Shown here piece after piece: positions 8,386-17,532 of a stretch of DNA of 64,000 bases. The notes below the pieces were generated by a model. The model was not told the DNA's origin, made no database searches, and saw only the letters and a list, made by a program, of their open reading frames with translations. Position 1 is the stretch's first letter. The number at the start of each line of letters is the position of its first letter. Origin of the DNA: Lachnospiraceae bacterium (GTDB lineage Bacteria > Bacillota > Clostridia > Lachnospirales > Lachnospiraceae); contig JAFSDJ010000043.1 in the NCBI GenBank assembly GCA_017436305.1, positions 1 through 64,000 of the forward strand, given 5' to 3'. The position numbers and the translations under genes are program-made.

Positions 8386-8889
8386 CTAGTTCTTACCGCA
8401 ACATTTTTTGTATTTCTTGCCACTACCACAAGGACATGGATCATTTGGATATACCTTGTCCTCTTTTACGATTGTGGTAGATTTTTTCTGCTCTTTGTAA
8501 AGCTCTTTCTGTTTGTCTTTATCAAAAATAGCATTCCACTGCTCTAATTCATAAAGCCAGTCAGCTTCTGCTGCTACCATGTTTTTGTAAAGAAGCTCTT
8601 TGTCAAATTTTAAGCTGACAACTGTATCTTCTTCCATTTCTTCAATTGGATTTGGCTCAACCAAAGAATCGTTAATTCCATCTAAGAAACCAACCATAGT
8701 CATCAGTTCTACATTATATTTTTCAGCTAAATCTTTTACGCTTCCTTTTACTTCTTCATCAGGATTTACTAAAAGCTGTTCGTAAATTTCTTTTTCTTTT
8801 TGGAAATATGCAGCCCAAAGTCTCTGTAAATCTCCTTTATTTGCTTTTTCTGAATAGGCAACGTCGCGCCATTGTTTTAATAATGCCAT
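8386..8889 (-). CDS. SEC-C zinc-motif protein
   Basis: Protein of 167 residues whose last 20 residues form a classical SEC-C metal-binding motif ([18 protein letters not shown]), the same zinc ligand module found at the SecA C-terminus. The rest is an acidic, alpha-helical region with no recognised domain. The start is placed at the ATG before ALLKQ, because AAAGGAG lies eight bases upstream; two in-frame ATG codons further upstream are too close to or before that site. It is downstream of the pseudokinase gene with a 93-bp gap. The role may be chaperone or secretion related, but that is only suggested by the motif. Confidence 0.85.
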   Translation of the reverse strand: MALLKQWRDVAYSEKANKGDLQRLWAAYFQKEKEIYEQLLVNPDEEVKGSVKDLAEKYNVELMTMVGFLDGINDSLVEPNPIEEMEEDTVVSLKFDKELLYKNMVAAEADWLYELEQWNAIFDKDKQKELYKEQKKSTTIVKEDKVYPNDPCPCGSGKKYKKCCGKN

Positions 8890-8982
8890 TTTCATTACTC
8901 CTTTGTTTTTCTTCAAACTTCGTATAGTATAAACCATTTTTCTATTTTTTGAAAGGTTTTTCTTGAATTTTTTTCACAGGCT

Positions 8983-10464
8983 TTACGGCAGCTTCACATC
9001 TTCTCCAGGCAATATCTTTAATTTCGTTGTGGAAACTACTTTGCCGTTTTCAAGTTCTCTTTTGGTTACCTGGAAATATTCTTCTGTTTTTAAAAGATTG
9101 ATTTCCCATGTAGTAACAACACCTGACTCATAAAGACTTACCATTGCTTTCTGTGAATTTCTATAGTCAACACTTAAATAGCGGTACCCCTTCCCTAAAG
9201 TATCCATATCATTTTTTGAAATCACCTTTTCCTCTTCCAAATCGTAATATTTTACGGAAGTTTTTTTGCCTGTTTCCATGGTGTTATAATTATTAGTGTA
9301 TCTGCTTCGTTTCTTTTCTGCCAAATTCCTAAGAAGCATACACCTATCATATTCATTTGCACTAACAAACTCTTCATAGAAATTTTGTGTCTGGTATTTA
9401 TTTACAATCCCAACCGTCGGTGGGATAATGCAGATAATCGCAAGCAAAACTACAACCGTTACAACATCCCTTATGTTAATGCCATTTTTACGTTTTAAAA
9501 ATACAAAGGGTTCCCTGTAAAGAATAATTGGTTTTGGAGGTTTTTTCTCTTTCTTTCCGTCTTCCTCTTCCTGTTCCACCAGCCCCTCTAAAAAATCATC
9601 AATATTCTGATACCTTTCAAAATCATGGGAAGCGATTCCTTTCATTATGGCCTCACTTTGGGACTTTTCCAAAGCAACGCCAAGCTCATAAGGCTCCTTC
9701 ATACCTTCTGTATTTTGAATTCTGTCGTAAAAATGTGGCGGAATAATACCTGTAATACAATAGTAAATAGTAGCCGCCAGACCATATATATCAGTTGCCG
9801 AGGTAGGCACTCCCTGTTCCATAAAAAGTTCCACCGGTGTATAACGACTGTCCCTTACCGGAAGAATGGCTTCCACAAATACAGGGTCAATGGCTGCTCT
9901 CATAGGATCACAGAAGCCCACTAACATTGCACCGTTTTTCTTGGTAACAATAATTTGATCCGGTCTGATTTTACCGTGAACAATACCTGCATTATGCAAT
10001 TTTCTCAGACTTCTTATCATAGGTTCAAAAAACAACATCAATGAATTTAATGGCAGTTTGCTTGCCTTTTTGCCACCTAAAAAGCTTTCTAAAGTAGAGC
10101 CCTCTATGTATTCTGAAATGGTATAAACGGTTTGATTTTCCTCGAAACAAGTAATCACATTGGCTATCCCACGCAAAGGAAATAGCTGAATCAATGTCTT
10201 AGCCTCATTTATCACCTGCTCCTTCATAGTCTCAAAAAGTCCTTCATGAGAAAATGTGATACATTCCACTTTATAATTTTCTCCCGGAACTCTCCTTACA
10301 ATCTTACTTGGAAACAGCTCCTTAATAATTACCTTTTTTTCCCGCAGACAGTCATAGCCTCTATAGGTAATACTAAATCCATTTTCACCTAAAATCTCTT
10401 TAATCAGATATCTTTCCTGTAGTTTTTCCTTCACAGGAATTGCTGCACCTTTTTCTATTGCCAT
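8983..10464 (-). CDS. Membrane-anchored Ser/Thr kinase-like protein, predicted pseudokinase
   Basis: Protein of 493 residues. A Hanks-type kinase fold spans about residues 18-300: glycine-rich loop LGENGFSITYRG (25-36), ATP lysine K48 in VIIKE, and the F-helix segment TDIYGLAATIYY (224-235). The catalytic HRD loop reads HGKIRPDQ (163-170), so the Asp is missing, and the DFG motif reads GFCD (183-186). A basic linker precedes a transmembrane helix (about 332-354) and an outside tail of about 140 residues. PrkC-like kinases share this topology, but there are no PASTA repeats. With both catalytic Asp sites altered it is probably a signalling pseudokinase rather than an enzyme. No PP2C phosphatase is nearby. 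Confidence 0.85.
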   Translation of the reverse strand: MAIEKGAAIPVKEKLQERYLIKEILGENGFSITYRGYDCLREKKVIIKELFPSKIVRRVPGENYKVECITFSHEGLFETMKEQVINEAKTLIQLFPLRGIANVITCFEENQTVYTISEYIEGSTLESFLGGKKASKLPLNSLMLFFEPMIRSLRKLHNAGIVHGKIRPDQIIVTKKNGAMLVGFCDPMRAAIDPVFVEAILPVRDSRYTPVELFMEQGVPTSATDIYGLAATIYYCITGIIPPHFYDRIQNTEGMKEPYELGVALEKSQSEAIMKGIASHDFERYQNIDDFLEGLVEQEEEDGKKEKKPPKPIILYREPFVFLKRKNGINIRDVVTVVVLLAIICIIPPTVGIVNKYQTQNFYEEFVSANEYDRCMLLRNLAEKKRSRYTNNYNTMETGKKTSVKYYDLEEEKVISKNDMDTLGKGYRYLSVDYRNSQKAMVSLYESGVVTTWEINLLKTEEYFQVTKRELENGKVVSTTKLKILPGEDVKLP

Positions 10465-10539
10465 AAAATACCTCGCCCTTTAGTCACAAAATAATTCCTT
10501 TATGCTTTTACACAATTGCATTTGTCTACATTACTATCC

Positions 10540-10568
10540 AGATTACTGTTCATTACCTGTCCCGTAAC
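10540..10568 (+). repeat. Solo dispersed repeat end (TTACTGTTCA family)
   Basis: Contains ATTACTGTTCATTACC and then CCCGTAACC, matching the pattern TTACTGTTCA-NN-ACC-TNNCC-GTAAC seen also at 44371, 58231 and at the ends of the elements at 10646-10791 and 55226-55358. The two halves can pair as a small hairpin. Confidence 0.55.
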
Positions 10569-10645
10569 CTGTTTACACATAGTTAGAATAGCATAATAAT
10601 AAATTAGTTGCAAGTTTTCCGGAATGTAATATGGCATAAAATCAG

Positions 10646-10791
10646 TATAAATGTTACTATTCACACAGAGCTATACACTTTTTGTCAGGCTGTTTAATAG
10701 CATAATACAAGAGCTGTTTTCTGCTTTGCGAAGCGAATCAGCATGCAAAAACCAAGCGTTACTGGCAGCGGAGTGAACTGTAGCATATAAA
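10646..10791. repeat. MITE-like element A with terminal inverted repeats
   Basis: The left end has GTTACTATTCACAC and the right end, read on the other strand, has GCTACAGTTCACTC. The interior (TGTCAGGCTG, TTTCTGCTT, GCATGCAAAAACCAA, GTTACTGG) lines up in order with the interior of the element at 55226-55358. It has no coding capacity, so it would be a non-autonomous element or a regulatory repeat. Confidence 0.55.
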
Positions 10792-10855
10792 TATACTAGC
10801 CAGCCTTACGTAAATATGATAGGATAAGTTTATTATTAAGAAACGAGGAATTACT

Positions 10856-11170
10856 ATGTATTCAAAAAATCAACGACGTGTAGCTCTATTTGGTGTGATT
10901 CTATTATTACTCTTATATGCTACAACCTTTATTGCTGCTATTTTTAATTTTGATGGAAGTGGCAATTTATTTAAGGCATGCCTATTTGCCACCATTGCAA
11001 TGCCTATTTTAATCTGGGTTTACATTGGGTTATACGGGGCAATTACAAAAAAAAGAACGATGGCGACCCTCTTTCAGGAAGTAGAGGGGCTGGAGGAAGC
11101 AAAACAGAAGCAATTTGAAGAAATTATTAATAATTCTGACACGGAAACAACTAAAAAAGAAAATTCATAA
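10856..11170 (+). CDS. Small two-TM membrane protein, unknown function
   Basis: Protein of 104 residues: two hydrophobic helices (about 10-31 and 40-62) separated by a short loop, then a charged cytoplasmic tail (about 68-104) that looks helical and is rich in Glu and Lys. GAGGA lies about eight bases before the ATG. It is a lone plus-strand gene ended by a clean terminator, preceded by a repeat-rich intergenic region. Small proteins of this shape are frequent in Clostridia but I cannot assign this one to a family or a role. Confidence 0.7.
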   Translation: MYSKNQRRVALFGVILLLLLYATTFIAAIFNFDGSGNLFKACLFATIAMPILIWVYIGLYGAITKKRTMATLFQEVEGLEEAKQKQFEEIINNSDTETTKKENS

Positions 11171-11180
11171 TCTTTTCTAC

Positions 11181-11222
11181 AAAAAAACCACTGGGTAAGG
11201 TGTATCTACCCAGTGATTTTAT
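11181..11222. terminator. Bidirectional terminator
   Basis: Arms CACTGGGTA (11189-11197) and TACCCAGTG (11207-11215), with an A-run before and a T-run after, between the convergent two-TM protein gene and the HAD gene. Confidence 0.9.
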
Positions 11223-11227
11223 TTTTT

Positions 11228-11830
11228 TTATTTTACTAAAAGCTTCAAAAGTTCTTTTTCCGCTTCTTCTTTTGTGGTAAACACAATGGCATGAATGCCT
11301 GCTTTTCTTGCGCCTTCACAATTTATCTCTTTGTCATCCATAAACACGCACTCATCCGGCACAAGATTGTATCTGTCAATTAAAATTTGATAAATCTCCG
11401 GCTCCGGTTTAATAACCTTTTCCTGATAGGATAAAATCCCTCCATCCATGTAAGGAAGGAAATCCAGAGTATGTGCACATTCAACTTCTGCTTTTCTAGA
11501 AAAGTTAGAAAGATAAAGCACTTTATAGCCCTTTTCTTTTAACTCTTTAATCCATGGAATAGCATAATCTCTTCTACCAAGCATATCATGAATGTCCTCA
11601 CAGATTAAACGAATTTCTTTTTCAATAGATGAATCATTTTCAATAAACATTTTTATGATATCTTCTACCTCTAAAACGCCTCTGTCAAATTCATCCCATG
11701 CCTCACTAAGCATTGTGGCCTTTGATATCTTTTCCTGTACTTCTTTAGAAAATCCAAATCCTGCAATATATTCTTTCCAACTAAAATCTACTAACACATT
11801 TCCAATATCAAATATAATTGTTGTAATCAT
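11228..11830 (-). CDS. HAD-superfamily hydrolase (YihX-like)
   Basis: Cytoplasmic phosphatase-type protein of 200 residues. Motif I is FDIGNVLVDF with nucleophile D8; the second acidic position is Gly, as in the YihX/DxGNV subgroup. Motif II is the serine in LYLSNFS, motif III the lysine in KPEPEIYQ, and motif IV the acidic pair in CVFMDDKEIN. A helical cap lies between motifs I and II. It starts 13 bp after purA stops, so it is probably the second gene of a purA transcript. Substrates of the subgroup are small sugar or nucleotide phosphates; the purA linkage hints at, but does not prove, a nucleotide role. Confidence 0.88.
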   Translation of the reverse strand: MITTIIFDIGNVLVDFSWKEYIAGFGFSKEVQEKISKATMLSEAWDEFDRGVLEVEDIIKMFIENDSSIEKEIRLICEDIHDMLGRRDYAIPWIKELKEKGYKVLYLSNFSRKAEVECAHTLDFLPYMDGGILSYQEKVIKPEPEIYQILIDRYNLVPDECVFMDDKEINCEGARKAGIHAIVFTTKEEAEKELLKLLVK

Positions 11831-11843
11831 AGTTCCTCTTTCC

Positions 11844-13145
11844 TTATTTCTTTAAAGGACTCTCTCTATAAATAATGTCATTTCTTCCAGGTCCGTTGGA
11901 AACCATGGTAATTGGGTAACCAATCTGTTCCTCAACGAAGTTTACATAATTCTTGCAATTTTCCGGAAGATCCTCAAAATTTTTAATTCCTCTGATATCT
12001 TCTCTTTCTGATTTCCAGCCCGGTAATACTTTTAATACCGGTTTTGCTTTCTCAAGTTTAGCTGTAACAGGGAAGTCTGTTGTTACTTCTCCGTCAATTT
12101 CATAGCCCACACATACCGGAATTTCATCTAAGTAGCCAAGTACATCAAGTACAGTAAAAGCTACATCTGTTGTCCCCTGCATACGACAACCATACTTAGA
12201 TGCAACACAGTCAAACCATCCCATACGACGTGGACGACCTGTAGTAGCACCATATTCGCCACCGTCACCGCCTCTGCGTCTTAACTCATCTGCTTCTTCA
12301 CCGAAAATTTCAGATACAAAAGCACCTGCTCCTACCGCTGAAGAATAAGCTTTACATACAGTAACAATTTCTTTGATTTCGTATGGTGGAATTCCTGCTC
12401 CAATAGCACCATAAGCTGCCAATGTAGAAGATGAAGTTACCATTGGGTAAATTCCGTGATCCGGATCTTTTAAAGTACCAAGCTGACCCTCTAATAAAAT
12501 AGTCTTGCCCTCTTTAATGGCTTTGTCTAAAAATACAGAAACGTCGCAAACATAAGGCTCTACCATTTCTTTATACTGATGTAACGTTTCAAGAAGCTCA
12601 TCAGGATTTAACAGTGGTTTGTGATATAAATGCTCTAATAAAACATTTTTTGTTTCACAGATGCGTACTACTTTTTCCTTTAACAGTTCTTCGTCAAAAA
12701 GTTCGCTTACCTGAAAACCAATTTTTGCATATTTATCTGAATAAAAAGGTGCAATACCAGACTTAGTAGAACCGAAGGATTTGCCTCCTAACCTTTCTTC
12801 CTCGTACTGATCAAATAAGATATGGTATGGCATTACCATCTGTGCTCTGTCAGATACTAAAATCTTAGGCATTGGTACATTTCTATCTGTAATAGATTTG
12901 ATTTCCTCAAACAAAACCGGAATATTTAAAGCTACACCATTTCCAATAATACTTGTGGTGTGGTCATAAAATACACCGGATGGAAGTGTGTGAAGTGCAA
13001 ATTTACCGTAATTGTTTACGATTGTATGTCCTGCATTAGCTCCACCTTGAAAACGAATAATAATATCCGCTTCTTCTGCAAGCATATCTGTAATCTTGCC
13101 TTTTCCTTCATCTCCCCAGTTTGCGCCTACAACTGCTTTTACCAT
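11844..13145 (-). CDS. purA: Adenylosuccinate synthetase
   Basis: Catalyses the GTP-dependent condensation of IMP with aspartate, the first step from IMP to AMP; 433 residues, normal length. Visible motifs are the phosphate loop WGDEGKGK near the N-terminus, the catalytic histidine in NAGHTI, the KSGIAPFYSDK segment and TTGRPRRMGWFD further on. I start at the second Met of MTMVKAVV because AGGAGG lies eight bases before it but only two before the first. It lies with purB and purC on the same strand, although a LysR gene interrupts the series. A terminator upstream separates it from that LysR gene, so purA should have its own promoter. Confidence 0.97.
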   Translation of the reverse strand: MVKAVVGANWGDEGKGKITDMLAEEADIIIRFQGGANAGHTIVNNYGKFALHTLPSGVFYDHTTSIIGNGVALNIPVLFEEIKSITDRNVPMPKILVSDRAQMVMPYHILFDQYEEERLGGKSFGSTKSGIAPFYSDKYAKIGFQVSELFDEELLKEKVVRICETKNVLLEHLYHKPLLNPDELLETLHQYKEMVEPYVCDVSVFLDKAIKEGKTILLEGQLGTLKDPDHGIYPMVTSSSTLAAYGAIGAGIPPYEIKEIVTVCKAYSSAVGAGAFVSEIFGEEADELRRRGGDGGEYGATTGRPRRMGWFDCVASKYGCRMQGTTDVAFTVLDVLGYLDEIPVCVGYEIDGEVTTDFPVTAKLEKAKPVLKVLPGWKSEREDIRGIKNFEDLPENCKNYVNFVEEQIGYPITMVSNGPGRNDIIYRESPLKK

Positions 13146-13243
13146 AGTCATATCCTCCTGTGACTTTTCTATGTTTCAATATTTGCAATAATGCCGGAAA
13201 TTGTGTATGACATATTCCATCAGCCACACTGCTCCGATTAGAA

Positions 13244-13273
13244 TAAAAAAAGGGGATGTGTAAAACACATCCC
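13244..13273 (-). terminator. Terminator of the LysR gene
   Basis: On the minus strand, arms GGGATGTG and CACATCCC are followed by a run of T (13244-13250). It lies about 110 bp after the LysR stop codon and 100 bp before purA. Confidence 0.85.
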
Positions 13274-13380
13274 GTCTTTTACTTTATGATTATACACTAT
13301 TTTTCCTCATAAGTAAAATCAATATTTGTTATACTATTTATAAGTTTTACTTATATTACAACATTATGTTAATAACCTTT

Positions 13381-14265
13381 TCACTCCATCAACTCCAAAA
13401 GCTTCTTAGCAGCCTGGCTCATTGGCATTCTTGTCTGGGTAATTACGCACATTTTCCGCTTAGGAATCATCTTATTAAAACGAAGTTCAAACAGCCTTCC
13501 ATTTTCAATATGCTCTAAGGCAAAATCCTTTACAACGCACCCAATGCCTAGATTTCTAAGGGCAAACTGCACAATCATATCCGAGGTAGCAAGTTCAAAT
13601 TCAGGGTTAAGCACAACCTGATTTTTCTCCAAAAGCTCGTCCATATACCGTCTTGTACTTGTGTTTTTTTCAAGACAGATAATAGGGTATTCTGACAGTT
13701 CTTTAAAATCGGTCATGTGATTTTTTAGTTGAAAATATTTTCTGCCTGCTACAAAAATATCTTCAATTTCCCTAACCTCCTGAATGTGGAAGCCTTCCTT
13801 TTTTGGAAAGGGAGTTGTAATCACACCAAAATCAATTTTTCCATCTTCTAAGTTAGCCATGGTTTCCGGCGTAGGTGCATTAGTTACTACCACCTTAATA
13901 CCGGGATATTTCTCATGGAATTGTTCTAAAAAAGGTAGCAGGTAATATTGCAGCGTCATGTCGCTGGCACCGATGCGTATTTCTCCTGCTTCTAAATTTC
14001 GAAGCTTTGAAAGAACCTGCTCGCCTAATTTAAACTGTTCATAGCCATTTTTTACATAGGCAAACAACACTTCCCCTTCCGGTGTAAGCTTCATGCCCTT
14101 GGCACTTCTTAAAAACAACTTTGTTCCAAGCTGTTTTTCTAACTGCTTCATGGCCTGACTTACAGCTGGCTGGGAAATAGCTAGCTGCTCCCCTGCGGCT
14201 GTAAGACTTCCATAAGTTGCTACATAATAAAATACTTTGTAATATTCTAAATTTGTGTTCATCAT
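13381..14265 (-). CDS. LysR-family transcriptional regulator
   Basis: DNA-binding regulator of 294 residues. The N-terminal winged helix-turn-helix (about 4-62) shows the family sequence SLTAAGEQLAISQPAVSQAMK; the remainder is a two-lobed periplasmic-binding-like effector domain, with IRIGASDMTLQYYLLPFL near residue 95 and a C-terminal cleft strand near GIGCVVKDFA. The closest general resemblance is to CysL/CbbR-like members. It lies between purB and purA with terminators on both sides, so it is a single-gene unit. The purine genes are not obviously its targets; LysR regulators often control a divergent neighbour, and there is none here. Confidence 0.92.
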   Translation of the reverse strand: MMNTNLEYYKVFYYVATYGSLTAAGEQLAISQPAVSQAMKQLEKQLGTKLFLRSAKGMKLTPEGEVLFAYVKNGYEQFKLGEQVLSKLRNLEAGEIRIGASDMTLQYYLLPFLEQFHEKYPGIKVVVTNAPTPETMANLEDGKIDFGVITTPFPKKEGFHIQEVREIEDIFVAGRKYFQLKNHMTDFKELSEYPIICLEKNTSTRRYMDELLEKNQVVLNPEFELATSDMIVQFALRNLGIGCVVKDFALEHIENGRLFELRFNKMIPKRKMCVITQTRMPMSQAAKKLLELME

Positions 14266-14364
14266 ATACTTGTTTTACAATTTTTCTTTTCTATTTTCCC
14301 GATTTGCGCTGTTGCCTGTCTTTCATAATTTTATTTTTTCACTGCTCTTGTACCCCATAGCTAA

Positions 14365-14411
14365 AAAAAGAGCAACCGCACCCTACCAAAAGTGAACTGT
14401 TGCTCTTTTTT
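14365..14411 (-). terminator. Terminator of purB
   Basis: Arms AAAAAGAGCAAC (14365-14376) and GTTGCTCTTTTT (14399-14410), placed just after the purB stop codon, with a T-run on the minus strand. Confidence 0.85.
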
Positions 14412-14427
14412 AATAAAATACGAAATA

Positions 14428-15879
14428 TTACACATTAATCTCCGCTTTCACGCCAAGTAAATCCTTATTTTCTTCTAAAATCGGATTGATTACGGTAGAG
14501 AGGAATTTTTCAACCTGCTCTTTGGAACGGCCCACATACTTGGATGGGTCCATAGTTTTCTGTAAATCTTCTAAGCTCATGTTAAATGCTTCATCTTCTG
14601 CAATTAACTCAAGAAGGTTGTTTTCTTTTCCGTGTACTTTTACGTTTTTGCCGGCTTCCATGGAAAGCTCGCGGATGCGTTCATGAAGTTCCTGACGGTT
14701 ACCGCCTGCTTTTACAGCATCCATCATAATATTTTCCGTAGCCATAAATGGTAACTCACTCATTAAACGTTTTGTAATAACCTTTTCATAAACCACTAAG
14801 CCGTCTACTACGTTCAAACATAAATCCAAAATACCATCTGTTGCTAAAAATCCTTCCGGAATGGAAAGTCTCTTATTGGCAGAATCGTCTAAGGTTCTCT
14901 CAAACCACTGGGTAGCTGATGTAATTGCCGGATTCAGGGCATCAATCATAACATATCTTGCAAGGGAAGCAATTCTCTCGCTTCTCATTGGATTTCTCTT
15001 ATATGCCATAGCAGAAGAACCAATCTGGCTCTTTTCAAATGGCTCCTCAACTTCTTTTAAATGCTGAAGAAGACGAATATCGTTAGACATTTTGTGTGCA
15101 CTTGCTGCAATACCTGCTAAAACGTTTGCTACTCTTGTATCCACTTTTCTGGAATAGGTCTGTCCTGAAACCGGATAGCACTCCTTAAAGCCCATCTTCT
15201 CCGCAATCATAGGATCAATCTTATCAATTGTTTCCTGATCTCCGTTAAATAACTCTAAGAAAGAAGCCTGAGTTCCGGTTGTACCTTTGGAACCAAGTAA
15301 CTTCATATTGGTAAGTACAAAATCCAACTCTTCTAAATCCAGAGCAAACTCCTGAAGCCATAAAGTAGCTCTTTTTCCTACTGTAGTAGGCTGAGCAGGC
15401 TGGAAATGAGTAAATGCTAAAGTAGGCAGTGCTTTGTATTTATCTGCAAACTTTGCAAGCTCATCCATTACATTTACCAGTTTTTTCTTTACTAGCTTTA
15501 AAGCTTCTGTCATTACGATAATATCAGTATTATCTCCTACATAACAGGAGGTTGCACCTAAATGAATAATGCCTGCCGCATTGGGACACTGCTTTCCATA
15601 GGCATATACATGACTCATAACATCATGACGTACTTCTTTTTCTCTTGCTTTTGCCACATCATAATTAATATCCTCAGCATGAGCTTTTAATTCGTCAATC
15701 TGCTCCTTTGTAATAACCGGTTTACCATCCTGACTTAATCCTAACTCATACTCTGTTTCAGCTAAAGCAATCCAAAGTTTTCTCCATGTACGGAATTTCA
15801 TATCCGGTGAAAAAATATACTGCATCTCCTTGCTGGCATACCTCTCAGAGAGAGGACTTACATATCTATCATTACTCAT
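14428..15879 (-). CDS. purB: Adenylosuccinate lyase
   Basis: Fumarase/aspartase-superfamily enzyme that removes fumarate from SAICAR and from adenylosuccinate; 483 residues. The flexible signature loop is GSSAMAYKRNPMRSERI, the form used by Gram-positive and eukaryotic-like enzymes, with the catalytic Ser in the SS pair; the TSCYVGDNTD and GTTGTQASFL segments form other active-site regions. I start at MSNDRY because AAGGAG sits seven bases before it; the longer frame begins inside the ribosome site. It lies 80 bp downstream of purC on the same strand. Its own terminator follows. Confidence 0.96.
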   Translation of the reverse strand: MSNDRYVSPLSERYASKEMQYIFSPDMKFRTWRKLWIALAETEYELGLSQDGKPVITKEQIDELKAHAEDINYDVAKAREKEVRHDVMSHVYAYGKQCPNAAGIIHLGATSCYVGDNTDIIVMTEALKLVKKKLVNVMDELAKFADKYKALPTLAFTHFQPAQPTTVGKRATLWLQEFALDLEELDFVLTNMKLLGSKGTTGTQASFLELFNGDQETIDKIDPMIAEKMGFKECYPVSGQTYSRKVDTRVANVLAGIAASAHKMSNDIRLLQHLKEVEEPFEKSQIGSSAMAYKRNPMRSERIASLARYVMIDALNPAITSATQWFERTLDDSANKRLSIPEGFLATDGILDLCLNVVDGLVVYEKVITKRLMSELPFMATENIMMDAVKAGGNRQELHERIRELSMEAGKNVKVHGKENNLLELIAEDEAFNMSLEDLQKTMDPSKYVGRSKEQVEKFLSTVINPILEENKDLLGVKAEINV

Positions 15880-15960
15880 TGTACATCTCCTTATTAACAT
15901 TTATCATTTTACAAGTGATTATTATATTCCATTAAAGTGCATAAATTATGAATATTCAAA

Positions 15961-16665
15961 TTATAATCCCAGTCTATTAAACACCTCATTATAAGCTTCT
16001 TCTACATTTCCCATATCTCTGCGGAAACGATCTTTGTCTAATTTTTCGTTTGTGTTAACATCCCATAATCTGCATGTGTCAGGGCTTGTTTCATCTGCTA
16101 AAATGATTTCTCCGTGATAACGTCCAAATTCGATTTTAAAGTCAATAAGCTTAATGCCTGCCTGTAAGAAATAAGCTTTTAATACTTCATTTACTTTGAA
16201 CGCATATTTTTTAATGGTTTCAATTTCTTCCCATGTAGCAAGATCTAAAGCTCTTGCAAAATAGTCATTGATAAGCGGATCGCCAAGATCATCATTTTTG
16301 TAACTAAATTCGATAGTTGGCTCAGCAAAAGGAGTTCCTTCCTCTACACCTAATCTCTTTGAAAAGCTTCCTGCTGCCACATTGCGGATAATAACCTCAA
16401 GTGGTACAATTTCTACTTTCTTAACTGCTGTTTCTCTGTCACTTAATTCTTCTACTAAGTGGGTAGGTACACCTTCTTTTTCCAAAAGCTTGAATACATG
16501 GTTGGTCATACGGTTGTTAATCACACCTTTTCCAACGATAGTACCTTTCTTTTCTCCATTAAAAGCAGTTGCATCATCTTTGTAATCCACGATTAAAATA
16601 TCAGGATCCTCTGTTGTGTAAACCTTTTTTGCTTTTCCTTCATAAAGTAAGTCTCTCTTTTCCAT
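15961..16665 (-). CDS. purC: Phosphoribosylaminoimidazole-succinocarboxamide synthase (SAICAR synthase)
   Basis: ATP-dependent ligase that joins aspartate to CAIR in purine synthesis; 234 residues, the normal single-domain length. Diagnostic segments include [10 protein letters not shown] near the N-terminus, the [11 protein letters not shown] loop, [17 protein letters not shown] in the middle, [10 protein letters not shown], and [12 protein letters not shown] near the end. It precedes purB by 80 bp, which matches their consecutive reactions, and purA lies further along on the same strand. The AAAGGA ribosome site is about a dozen bases from the ATG, slightly long. No purine riboswitch is visible upstream. 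Confidence 0.97.
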   Translation of the reverse strand: MEKRDLLYEGKAKKVYTTEDPDILIVDYKDDATAFNGEKKGTIVGKGVINNRMTNHVFKLLEKEGVPTHLVEELSDRETAVKKVEIVPLEVIIRNVAAGSFSKRLGVEEGTPFAEPTIEFSYKNDDLGDPLINDYFARALDLATWEEIETIKKYAFKVNEVLKAYFLQAGIKLIDFKIEFGRYHGEIILADETSPDTCRLWDVNTNEKLDKDRFRRDMGNVEEAYNEVFNRLGL

Positions 16666-16767
16666 TTGCGTTTAAATCCTTTCTTTTTGTATTTTCAATG
16701 CTCTTGCATTTTTTGTTCTCATACGAACCCATTATAATCAATTTGAACCTACAATTCAATAAATCTT

Positions 16768-17517
16768 TTAAAACTTTCCAATGAAATTCTGAACTCTCTC
16801 ATTCTTAGAAGCAAAGATTTCCTCCGGAGTCCCCTGTGCCTGAATGACACCGTCTTCCATAAAAATAATCCTGTCAGAAAGTTCCTTGGCAAACTGCATT
16901 TCATGAGTTACAATAATCATGGTCATTTTTTCTTTTGCCAACTGTTTGATAACCTTTAATACTTCTCCGGTAAGCTCCGGGTCCAGCGCACTGGTTGGCT
17001 CATCAAAAAATAGGATCTTGGGCTGTAATGCCAAAGCTCTTGCAATGGAAACCCTCTGTTGCTGTCCCCCTGACAGCTGATAGGGATAGGCATTTGCTTT
17101 TTCTAAAAGTCCCAACTGACCAAGCAGTTTTTTTCCACGCTCAACAGCCTGTTTTTTAGGCATCTTTTCCACCGTAATCAAAGCATCTGTTACATTTTTT
17201 ATAACACTGAAATGTGGAAATAGATTAAAATTTTGAAATACTAATCCAAAGTATTTTTGAATCTGCTTTAGCTCCTCTTTTTTTGCATAAACACTTTTTT
17301 GCTCCACATCTTTTGCCGCATGTTTTCCCAAATAAATCAAATCTCCACCATCCATCTGCTCAAGCATGGTAGCACATCGAAGCAATGTGGATTTTCCGGA
17401 GCCACTTGGCCCTATAATAGAAACCACTTCGCCTTCTTTTACTGTTAAGGAGATGTCTTTTAGTACTTCCAGATTTCCAAATGACTTTTGCATATGGTTT
17501 ATTTCAAGTAAATTCAT
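16768..17517 (-). CDS. Polar amino-acid ABC transporter, ATP-binding protein
   Basis: ATPase subunit of 249 residues of the GlnQ/TcyC type. Walker A is GPSGSGKST (36-44), the Q-loop lies in GLVFQNFNLFPH, the signature is LSGGQQQRVSIARAL and Walker B is ILFFDEPTSALDP, followed by the switch histidine in IIVTHEMQFA. It is the last gene of a three-gene set: binding protein, permease, ATPase, with gaps of 6 and 15 bp. It energises uptake of a polar amino acid; the substrate cannot be fixed by sequence, but glutamine, cystine or arginine are the usual choices for this class. Confidence 0.95.
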   Translation of the reverse strand: MNLLEINHMQKSFGNLEVLKDISLTVKEGEVVSIIGPSGSGKSTLLRCATMLEQMDGGDLIYLGKHAAKDVEQKSVYAKKEELKQIQKYFGLVFQNFNLFPHFSVIKNVTDALITVEKMPKKQAVERGKKLLGQLGLLEKANAYPYQLSGGQQQRVSIARALALQPKILFFDEPTSALDPELTGEVLKVIKQLAKEKMTMIIVTHEMQFAKELSDRIIFMEDGVIQAQGTPEEIFASKNERVQNFIGKF

Positions 17518-17532
17518 GTTTTTCCTCCCTGC

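Larger units (their letters stand above)
10465..10855. other. Intergenic region carrying dispersed repeats
   Basis: No gene found. The segment holds the promoter side of the pseudokinase gene, a 30-bp repeat end at 10540-10568, a miniature inverted-repeat element at 10646-10791, and the leader of the small plus-strand gene that starts at 10856. Confidence 0.6.
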
